Part shown: positions 13,543-19,209 of the stretch, piece after piece | How positions within the stretch are numbered: the stretch's first letter is position 1 | Layout of the letters: every line of letters starts with the position of its first letter | Assembly: GCA_964367845.1 (NCBI GenBank) | Contig: CAYIYW010000010.1 | Location: 1-19,556, forward strand | Length of the DNA stretch: 19,556 bases | Origin: JAHFLV01 sp964367845 | Lineage (GTDB): Bacteria > Patescibacteriota > Minisyncoccia > Phycocordibacterales > DATGWK01 | Direction of reading: 5' to 3' | Translations under genes and position numbers: made by a program | The notes under the pieces: model-generated | Seen by the model: only the letters and a program-made list of their open reading frames with translations | The model's database searches: none | What the model was told of the DNA's origin: nothing

Positions 13543-13675
13543 CTAGGGGCTACTATCGTAACTTTGTTGACCACAGCAGAATACATCCGTTCTCATTTAA
13601 TCTTTCAGCTTTTTGTTGAACCCTCGTTATTTTTTATCGTGGATGACTACATTCGTGGGTGAGACAATTTGTGCA
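13543..13675. other. No gene seen
   Basis: I found no supported coding or RNA gene on either strand here. On the minus strand this is part of the roughly 480 nt between the six-cysteine protein gene and the terminator at 13221-13253. I looked for tmRNA, RNase P RNA and 6S-like signatures and saw none. Confidence 0.5.
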
Positions 13676-13702
13676 TTACATACCAAGAATAACCGGAATC
13701 AC
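13676..13702 (-). repeat. Duplicated C-terminal tail of RNase J (9 codons)
   Basis: On the minus strand this reads V-I-P-V-I-L-G-M-stop, the same as the end of RNase J at 14308-14282. The 27-nt copies differ at four positions visible within the codons, all third-base synonymous changes. It overlaps the TGA of the six-cysteine gene in a different frame. Confidence 0.7.
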
Positions 13703-14121
13703 TCCTCGGTTATACTCATGCAACGTATTAGGCCATTGCGACACGTACTTAAAGTATTTTCCAGAGTATTTTGACATTGAATGTATCCCTCCGAACCAGG
13801 GGGATTAGCTTTTGCACAGGTTTCAAAGGTTCTCTGAGCGCTATCAATACAACTATAAAAGTTTTTGTAACAGATGGCCTTAATAGCATCCTTAGGTGTG
13901 CTAGTGGATACGTTAGTGGATACTGTGTTACCTGAGCCAGTGGATACAACGGGAAGGTTTGTTTTAGATAATGCCGGTAATGCTACTGTAGCCAATGAAG
14001 AGTCACTGTTTGCTGTCCCTGAGCTTTTTCTATTTGAAATAAACAGAAAAGAAGCAATAGCAACTACTACCAATATACCCAACAGTAGCATTATTCTCTT
14101 AGAATCTGTAGTTTTTTCCAT
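13699..14121 (-). CDS. Membrane-anchored six-cysteine helical-hairpin protein
   Basis: A 140-aa protein of no known family. Residues 10-28 form a transmembrane anchor after a short basic N-terminus. Residues 30-78 are a Ser/Thr/Asn-rich flexible linker. The C-terminal part (about 79-134) carries six cysteines at 84, 91, 102, 116, 127 and 134. The spacing C-x6-C-x10-C-x13-C-x10-C-x6-C is mirror-symmetric, with a PPGSEG turn in the centre. This is what one expects of two antiparallel helices stapled by three nested disulfides (84-134, 91-127, 102-116). The domain should lie outside the cytoplasmic membrane. A TATAAT is on the minus strand at 14168-14163, giving a leader of about 35 nt without SD. 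The gene separates RNase J from a copy of RNase J's own last codons. Confidence 0.75.
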   Translation of the reverse strand: MEKTTDSKRIMLLLGILVVVAIASFLFISNRKSSGTANSDSSLATVALPALSKTNLPVVSTGSGNTVSTNVSTSTPKDAIKAICYKNFYSCIDSAQRTFETCAKANPPGSEGYIQCQNTLENTLSTCRNGLIRCMSITEE

Positions 14122-14162
14122 ATTTTTACTAAAATTATTAACTTGGAAACTTCTATTATCTA

Positions 14163-14168
14163 ATTATA
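14163..14168 (-). promoter_or_regulatory. -10 element of the six-cysteine gene
   Basis: Minus-strand TATAAT within an AT-rich stretch, 41 nt before the ATG. No -35 match at the right distance. Confidence 0.45.
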
Positions 14169-14200
14169 ATAGCCCAAGTATTTGCCTCCATGACACGAAG

Positions 14201-14209
14201 TTATCCACA
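14201..14209 (+). other. DnaA-box consensus (TTATCCACA)
   Basis: Exact match located between the six-cysteine gene and the RNase J stop. It is followed by a small hairpin (CCCCGA, TTT, TCGGGG at about 14216-14230) that lacks a T-run on either side. Confidence 0.4.
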
Positions 14210-14281
14210 CCCGTTTCCCCGATTTTCGGGGCTCCGTAATCCAACTCAAATTTCACAACCGTCGCGCGTATTGCAGTGTCG

Positions 14282-15805
14282 TTACATTCCAAGAATCACC
14301 GGTATGACAATCGGTTTTTTGGCGGTCTTTTGGAAGAGGAAACGGCTGACCGTGTCGGTAACGCTTGATTTCACATATTCAAAGTTAATAGGGTTCATGC
14401 CGCTTGTCGTGCTTTCAACGGTTTTTTTAATGATGAGCCGTGTTTGCTGGAGGAGGTCCTGCGATTCCCGCAGATAAACGAAACCTCGGGAGATGATGTC
14501 TGGCGACTTTCGGAGTTTGCCGGTTTTGGCGTTTATCGTCGCGATAATCACGAACATTCCGTCTTCCGCCAGCATTTTGCGGTCGCGGATAACGACCTCT
14601 TGCATGTCGCCGATGGTAAAGCCCTCAACCATCATATCGTCCGAAGGAGCTTTTTCTTTCAGAACCGTAATTTTTTGGCCGTTGGGCGTAATTTCCACGA
14701 CTGAACCGTTATCGGGAACNNNNNNNNNNNNNNNNNNNNNNNNNNNNNNNNNNNNNNNNNNNNNNNNNNNNNNNNNNNNNNNNNNNNNNNNNNNNNNNNN
14801 NNNNNNNNNNNNNNNNNNNATGTGGTCAAGATTTACAAGGTCCAAATGTTTGATGATATCAACATTCGTCCGCATGCTTCGGCCTTCAATGACAACCTTT
14901 TTGCCATATTTCTTGCCCATTTTTATGAACTCAATTATCCGTTCAACTTGCGAGGCAAAAGTGGCGATTAAAATTCGGCCGGTAACGCCACCGACTATTT
15001 TATCTATTGTCTCAATGACTACTGATTCGGAAATGGAGAACCCCGGACGGTCAATGCCTGTTGAATCCATTGTCAATAGAAGAATGTTTCGGTCCTTGAA
15101 AAATCCGTATTGTTTGACTTCCTTTTCGGTCGGAACGCCGTCAATGTTTTCAACCCTGACATCGCCGGTGTTTACGATGTCGCCAAACGGCGTTTCAATG
15201 ATTACGCCGGTTGAGTCGGGAATGGAATGAGTCAAGCCGAAAAAACGGATTTTCAGATTTTTTGAAATCGGCACGGCGCCGTCATCGGCTCCGATGATTT
15301 TTATATTCAAGGCCGCCACGTGCGGAAATTCCTCTTGTCGTTTTTTAATAAGCAGGGCGCCGAATTCTCGGGTATAAATCGGTGGATTGCCAAGTCGTTC
15401 AATGAGGTAGGGGATTCCGCCGATATGGTCAAGATGGCCGTGGGTGATAATCAAAGCCCGAATTTTGCTCCTGTTTTCCTCAAGATATTTGACGTTCGGC
15501 AAAATATAATCAATTCCGGGGGTCTCGCTGTCGCTGAATTGAACACCGGCGTCAATGACGATAATGTCGTCTTTGTATTCAATGACCATCATATTTTTGC
15601 CGATTTCCTCAACTCCTCCCAACGGAATTATCCGGAGATTTTCTCCCGGCGGAGGAATTTTTACGGTCTCGCTTTTATTCATCGGTCGGCCACCTTGTCT
15701 CATTCCGGCCGAACCCGGGCCGGTGACACTTCGTCCTTGTCCGTATCCTTGTCTAGGCCGTCTCATCAGGGACATTCCCGAGCGCCTTTCTATTCTTTGT
15801 TGCAT
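14282..15805 (-). CDS. rnj: Ribonuclease J (interrupted by a 100-N gap)
   Basis: A metallo-beta-lactamase/beta-CASP ribonuclease. It opens with an Arg/Gly/Gln-rich disordered extension (about 1-45), then IPLGGVEEIGKNM and the metal-binding THGHLDH (H122, H124, D126, H127), later LTHSIPDS and NTGDVR. RNase J is an endo- and 5'-3' exonuclease of mRNA decay and rRNA maturation. The sequence is broken by exactly 100 Ns at 14720-14819. The flanking parts stay in frame, but the missing stretch should hold most of the beta-CASP domain and the SGHG and HGEYR-type motifs. From family length I expect roughly 130-150 residues, not 33, so the N count is a placeholder. The C-terminus resumes with VPDNGSVVEITPNG and ends in PIVIPVILGM. 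The start is uncertain because of several N-terminal Mets (1, 11, 14, 35, 42). Confidence 0.93.
   Translation of the reverse strand: MQQRIERRSGMSLMRRPRQGYGQGRSVTGPGSAGMRQGGRPMNKSETVKIPPPGENLRIIPLGGVEEIGKNMMVIEYKDDIIVIDAGVQFSDSETPGIDYILPNVKYLEENRSKIRALIITHGHLDHIGGIPYLIERLGNPPIYTREFGALLIKKRQEEFPHVAALNIKIIGADDGAVPISKNLKIRFFGLTHSIPDSTGVIIETPFGDIVNTGDVRVENIDGVPTEKEVKQYGFFKDRNILLLTMDSTGIDRPGFSISESVVIETIDKIVGGVTGRILIATFASQVERIIEFIKMGKKYGKKVVIEGRSMRTNVDIIKHLDLVNLDHXXXXXXXXXXXXXXXXXXXXXXXXXXXXXXXXXXVPDNGSVVEITPNGQKITVLKEKAPSDDMMVEGFTIGDMQEVVIRDRKMLAEDGMFVIIATINAKTGKLRKSPDIISRGFVYLRESQDLLQQTRLIIKKTVESTTSGMNPINFEYVKSSVTDTVSRFLFQKTAKKPIVIPVILGM
14720..14819. other. Assembly gap (100 N)
   Basis: A run of exactly 100 N inside RNase J. 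This is a conventional scaffold-gap length, and the true size is unknown. Confidence 0.99.
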
Positions 15806-15842
15806 TTTAATTGTGTTCTGCGGATTGATTAATTAGTAATGA

Positions 15843-17597
15843 TTATTCAGTAAAAAATTTCCAGACCTTATTTGTTTCAATGTACCATTCGTGGACGTTT
15901 AAAAATCTTTCTCCCGGACTGGACAGTTCGCCGAGGCGCACGTTCTGGAGCTTTTCCGGTATGATGTAAATGAAGTCGGGCGAATATATGAATGTTGCCG
16001 GTGCGTCTGTTTTCAGCAATATCTCAAACTCCTTCGCTTTTGCCGTTCGTTCTTCTCGATTTTGGGTTAGGCGCAGATTTTCCAGAATCTTGTCGGCCGA
16101 AATATTGGCGTATAAGGCGATGTTTAATCCCGGGTCGTTTCTCTGCGACGAATGCCAAAAAGGATAAAGGTCAAACTCTCGGCCGACGATTTCACCGAAG
16201 AATAGAGCGTCAAACTTTCTTGGCCTGATGACGTTTTGATTCAAATCGCCGATTTCAAAAATTTTCATGTCAACGGCCGCGCCGATTTTTTCCCAGTCCT
16301 CTTTTATCAGTTCTGCCGTCCGTTTTAGCTCGGCGGCGTCGCCGGTCGCGAGCGAAAATGAAAGGGTGGTCGTGTTATTACCCTTTTTCTTTTCCATGAT
16401 TCCCGTCTTCGGATTCAGCGTCCAGCCGGCTTTTGACAAAATAGCAAGCGCTTTATCGGTTCCGGTCAGTGTTTCAGGGTTCCCGGCCAGCTCGTCCGGG
16501 TTCTCCTCGGGATTCTCCCCCGGATTCTCCTCGAGATTTTCTGATAAAGCGGTCGCACGATTCGTCGCCGGCACCGGCGAATCAATTACGGCGGCATAGC
16601 CAAAAAGCACATCTTTTACGATTCGGTCCTTATCAACCGCGACCGAAAGCGCTTCGCGAACTTCTTTGTTCAAGAAAACTGCCGCCTGATTTTGATTGAA
16701 AAAGACGCTGAACACCCTCGGCAGGGTTGAGGCGACGATTTTGCTTTTTGAGCCAACAAGTCCTTTGAGATTTTCCGGAGAGATTCCGCTTAGACCGCCG
16801 ATGTCGCCGTTTTCAAAGGCCTCAAGGAGTTCAACCTCGCTTTGGTAAAAATTGAGCGTGATGTTCTTGATGAACGGCTTGCCCAAAGAATATTCACTAA
16901 ACGCCCGCAGAGCGTAATAAGTCGGCAGACCGTAGGAATTGCGTTTCACTTTCTTGATTTCATACGGCCCACTGCCGACAGCGTCCACATTGAATTCACT
17001 GAAAGAAAATTCATCCGGCGGGATGTCTTTCCAGACATGACGGGGGATAATTCCGACGGTGAAATTTTCAATGAACGGGGCATAAGGTTGTTTTAGGGTG
17101 AAAGAAATCCGTCGCGAGTCCATTTTATTAATTAAAACACCGTCCCAAATCGGCCGTTTCGGGCTTTTGACTGTTGGGTCCTGGATTCTTCCTATCGTGA
17201 ATTCAACATCATCGGTCGTTACAGGTTCGCCGTCGTGGAAATAAATATTGTCTTTGAGAGTGAATGTGTATGTCCGACCATCTTCGGAAATTGTGTACTC
17301 ACCGCTCAAGTCGCCGACGGTGTTCCCGTCCGGAGTGGTTTTTATAAGGCCCGAAAAAACAAGCGACACCAAGTCCTTGTCCGGTTCGGAGAGCGCCAAA
17401 ACCGGATTTACAAAACGCGGCACGCCGACGATGCCTTCAGTGATTGTTCCGCCGAAATCCGGCACTGTGGCCATGAAACGATTGTTTAATTTAGATAAAA
17501 GAGCCAAACCGGTTGCAATCGCGAGAATAAGCAGTAAATAAAAAACCACTTTTTCGGTTAAATGAAAGGACTGGATTGCCTCATAAAATGAGCGCAT
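15843..17597 (-). CDS. Membrane-anchored family 5 extracellular solute-binding protein
   Basis: About 584 aa from ATG 17597; a GTG at 17648 adds 17 residues. A cytoplasmic N-terminus and one transmembrane helix (about 18-40) are followed by an SBP_bac_5 domain with GGTITEGIVGVPRFVNPVLA, YTFTLKDNIYFHDGEPVTTDDVEFT, GSGPYEIKKV and VREALSVAVDKDRIV. These are the lobes that bind peptides or similar oligomers in ABC importers. No permease or ATPase gene is nearby. There is no lipobox; the N-terminal helix serves as anchor. A Glu/Asn/Pro repeat (ENLEENPGENPEENPDELAG) interrupts the middle. It lies downstream of secG and upstream of RNase J (37 nt). I prefer 17597 because GTG 17648 directly abuts a TATACT -10, though a second TATACT 10 nt further up could serve it. 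Confidence 0.88.
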   Translation of the reverse strand: MRSFYEAIQSFHLTEKVVFYLLLILAIATGLALLSKLNNRFMATVPDFGGTITEGIVGVPRFVNPVLALSEPDKDLVSLVFSGLIKTTPDGNTVGDLSGEYTISEDGRTYTFTLKDNIYFHDGEPVTTDDVEFTIGRIQDPTVKSPKRPIWDGVLINKMDSRRISFTLKQPYAPFIENFTVGIIPRHVWKDIPPDEFSFSEFNVDAVGSGPYEIKKVKRNSYGLPTYYALRAFSEYSLGKPFIKNITLNFYQSEVELLEAFENGDIGGLSGISPENLKGLVGSKSKIVASTLPRVFSVFFNQNQAAVFLNKEVREALSVAVDKDRIVKDVLFGYAAVIDSPVPATNRATALSENLEENPGENPEENPDELAGNPETLTGTDKALAILSKAGWTLNPKTGIMEKKKGNNTTTLSFSLATGDAAELKRTAELIKEDWEKIGAAVDMKIFEIGDLNQNVIRPRKFDALFFGEIVGREFDLYPFWHSSQRNDPGLNIALYANISADKILENLRLTQNREERTAKAKEFEILLKTDAPATFIYSPDFIYIIPEKLQNVRLGELSSPGERFLNVHEWYIETNKVWKFFTE

Positions 17598-17648
17598 GAA
17601 CGGCTTACGCCGAAGATTATTTGAAGTTATTTGGCTATTGAGTTCCAC

Positions 17649-17690
17649 AGTATAGATAAGTATAGATAAGCGATAAACAGATAGATAAAC
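17649..17690 (-). promoter_or_regulatory. Promoter/operator region with GATAA repeats before the solute-binding protein
   Basis: Plus-strand 17651-17670 is a perfect tandem of TATAGATAAG, followed by CGATAAAC and ATAGATAAAC. On the minus strand these give two TATACT -10 candidates and four TTATC units. The arrangement could be a regulator binding array or only AT-rich slippage. Confidence 0.4.
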
Positions 17691-17718
17691 CGGACTGGCT
17701 AAAAAATTATCGGGGAAA

Positions 17719-17955
17719 TTACTGGAAGATTAAAGTGACAAGAGCCGAAATGGCAAATAACGCCGCGACGGTAATTGTGCCGTTAAACAGGATTTTTTCA
17801 AAACCGCGTCGTTCGTGAAAACCGGCGGAAAAGCCGTCCGCTCCGAAAGCGCTACCGAGGCCGGCTTCAGACCTTTGAAGCAGGATTGCTCCGATGAGAA
17901 GCGCCGAGAGTATTATCTGAATAATCGGTAAAACCGAACTGATGAAAAACGCCAT
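17719..17955 (-). CDS. secG: Protein translocase subunit SecG
   Basis: A 78-aa protein with the SecG layout. Transmembrane helix 1 is at about 9-27. The conserved cytoplasmic loop follows (LLQRSEAGLGSAFG, then FHERRGFEKILF), and transmembrane helix 2 is at about 58-77. SecG assists SecYE in protein export. The start is set by the promoter (TTGCCA, 16 nt, TATAAT), which ends 7 nt before ATG 17955. The longer open frame to 18054 runs into the palindromic repeat and adds residues encoded by it (also read at the second repeat copy), so it is not the true N-terminus. It heads a likely secG, solute-binding protein, RNase J run. Confidence 0.93.
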   Translation of the reverse strand: MAFFISSVLPIIQIILSALLIGAILLQRSEAGLGSAFGADGFSAGFHERRGFEKILFNGTITVAALFAISALVTLIFQ

Positions 17956-17962
17956 TCCAAGC

Positions 17963-17990
17963 ATTATACTACCGCTTTCAAAATTGGCAA
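17963..17990 (-). promoter_or_regulatory. Promoter of secG
   Basis: Minus strand: TTGCCA (17990-17985), 16 nt, TATAAT (17968-17963), then 7 nt to ATG. It starts only 6 nt from the 87-bp palindromic repeat. Confidence 0.7.
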
Positions 17991-17995
17991 ATTCA

Positions 17996-18082
17996 CTCTG
18001 AACAGCCCGCAATATGCTTTTCTCGGCAGAAAACGCAACTGCCTTGAAAAGCATATTGCGGGCTGTTCGGGAAAATAGTCAA
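17996..18082. repeat. 87-bp palindromic repeat, copy 1
   Basis: It contains perfect 23-bp inverted arms (18000-18022 and 18046-18068) around a 23-nt centre that itself has a GGCAG/CTGCC hairpin. It matches copy 2 (19021-19107) in the same orientation at 85 of 87 positions. It sits between the terminator of the orphan gene and the secG promoter. It lacks the R'/R'' core sequences of integron attC sites, any transposase, or a T-tract. Confidence 0.9.
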
Positions 18083-18107
18083 AACTGTTTCTAAAATTTT
18101 TGGCATG

Positions 18108-18131
18108 AAAAACCCCGCAACGGTTGCGGGG
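18108..18131 (-). terminator. Intrinsic terminator of the orphan gene 18174-18860
   Basis: CCCCGCAA (18113-18120), 3-nt loop, TTGCGGGG (18124-18131), with T5 on the minus side (18112-18108). It lies 43 nt after the gene's stop. Confidence 0.85.
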
Positions 18132-18173
18132 GGATTTCGGCTTGAATGTTAGGCGTGGCTACGAACGCGACGC

Positions 18174-18860
18174 TTAGTTTGGGCAATCGCGGTAATAGGC
18201 AGACGACTCAAACAAGAAGTATTGGGCAGGAAGAACCATGAGGTGGGGGTAACCGTCAAGTACGCGAAGACAAGGCCCGTTGTCATTGACGGCGACCCCG
18301 AGTATCACAGGTTTCCCGTTGTTGTTCCAAATGGGTTCCATACCCATGAGAAGCACCCGGCCTGTCGGCAGTTCTCTGTGTCCACGCAACAACAATAGTG
18401 GCGCGATTTGGGGCGAACAGGACCCCAAACCGGACTCGGACTTCAGGACACGCCCGAAAAACTCGTTCAGAAGCGCTCCCCTGTTAAAGCCGATGTCTCT
18501 TGGACAAAGACGCACAAGGCGCGCTTCGCATTGCCCGTCGTCGCCCGAGGAAAACTCGGGCTGACGGAGGATGTTCCCATGTGGGCATCCGATTCTTTCT
18601 CGCACGAGGGCGTCAAGAATCTCCTGCCCGGTTCTCAAACCTTTTTGACCAACCAACACTTTTCCGAAGAATTCTCCAAACTCGGGCTCGGTGTTCTTCC
18701 CGCCTTTTCTCCATGCGTCTTTCTTCCCCGAGGTTCGGACTTTAATCCCGGCCCTTCCAATTCGTTGGTCTTCCTCTCTTTCTTTGGTTGCAGCATCCAT
18801 GCTTGTGCCGCGGACGAGTCCCGGAAGTATTCCGGGTGCGAGAGTGTTGGTAGCCGTCAC
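18174..18860 (-). CDS. Orphan hypothetical protein, 228 aa, repeat-flanked
   Basis: I do not recognise a family. The protein is soluble with no signal peptide. The N-terminal 60 residues are basic and Gly/Lys-rich (likely disordered), then FGEFFGKVLVGQKG, IGCPHGNILRQPEF and a C-terminal block with GRVLLMGMEPIWNNNG, LRVLDGYPHLMVLPAQYF and six cysteines overall. Start is GTG 18860 with AAAGGGA at 18873-18867 (6-nt spacing). Promoter TTGACG, 17 nt, extended TGATAGTTT lies about 100 nt upstream, and a terminator follows the stop. The transcription unit is bracketed by two 87-bp palindromic repeats. It is therefore a candidate mobile or acquired single-gene cassette. An 18-codon ORF (MTANVAVCSVNPLQNMFQ, 18926-18870) ends 9 nt before the GTG and might be a leader peptide. 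Confidence 0.7.
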   Translation of the reverse strand: MTATNTLAPGILPGLVRGTSMDAATKEREEDQRIGRAGIKVRTSGKKDAWRKGGKNTEPEFGEFFGKVLVGQKGLRTGQEILDALVRERIGCPHGNILRQPEFSSGDDGQCEARLVRLCPRDIGFNRGALLNEFFGRVLKSESGLGSCSPQIAPLLLLRGHRELPTGRVLLMGMEPIWNNNGKPVILGVAVNDNGPCLRVLDGYPHLMVLPAQYFLFESSAYYRDCPN

Positions 18861-18969
18861 AATGATTCCCTTTCACTGGAACATATTTTGTAAGGGGTTT
18901 ACTGAACAGACCGCCACATTGGCAGTCATAGGTGCAAAATTCCCGTCAAAGAACTTTTGTTCCAGAAGA

Positions 18970-18998
18970 AAACTATCATATCCGGTGATGACCGTCAA
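18970..18998 (-). promoter_or_regulatory. Promoter of the repeat-flanked orphan gene
   Basis: Minus strand: -35 TTGACG (18998-18993), 17-nt spacer ending in TGA, -10 TAGTTT (18975-18970). Start near 18963 gives a leader of about 100 nt. Confidence 0.55.
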
Positions 18999-19020
18999 AC
19001 AATATCCCCACTTATCTTTC

Positions 19021-19107
19021 CTCTGAACAGCCCGCAATATGCTTTTCTCGGCAGAAAACGCAACTGCCTTGAAAAGCATATTGCAGGCTGTTCGCGAAAA
19101 TAGTCAA
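19021..19107. repeat. 87-bp palindromic repeat, copy 2
   Basis: Direct-orientation second copy of 17996-18082 with two single-base differences (one in the right arm, one just outside it). It lies between the orphan gene's promoter and the groES promoter. The two copies start 1,025 bp apart. Confidence 0.9.
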
Positions 19108-19144
19108 TGGCGAGAATCAAAAAAAGATTCGCCACGTCCAACCG

Positions 19145-19174
19145 TTGACATCAAGGGGAACTTGGTTTTATACT
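19145..19174 (+). promoter_or_regulatory. Promoter of groES
   Basis: TTGACA (19145-19150), 18-nt spacer, TATACT (19169-19174), start near 19181, leader about 29 nt with no SD. No CIRCE heat-shock inverted repeat is visible around it. Confidence 0.75.
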
Positions 19175-19209
19175 CTGCACGCAATTAAAAACTAATTTTT
19201 AAATCCGCT

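Noticed and set aside
13340..14209. Chromosomal replication origin
   Set aside because: Only two DnaA boxes about 860 bp apart, no unwinding repeats and no dnaA/dnaN/recF neighbours. Kept only as a low-level observation.
14216..14230. Intrinsic terminator after RNase J
   Set aside because: The CCCCGA/TCGGGG hairpin is good but no T-run follows on either strand.
17956..18054. Longer SecG reading frame starting at 18054
   Set aside because: The extra residues are encoded by the palindromic repeat (same frame found at copy 2), and the secG promoter lies between them and the real start.
18873..19079. 68-aa minus-strand ORF beginning in repeat copy 2
   Set aside because: Its N-terminus is just the repeat read in frame, and it crosses the promoter of the orphan gene. 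Only its last 18 codons are considered, as a possible leader peptide.
17996..19107. Integron cassette with attC sites
   Set aside because: The repeats lack RYYYAAC and GTTRRRY core sites and the usual bulged attC arms. No integron integrase is in the window.
19108..19209. CIRCE heat-shock operator before groES
   Set aside because: I looked for TTAGCACTC-N9-GAGTGCTAA and found no match near the groES promoter.
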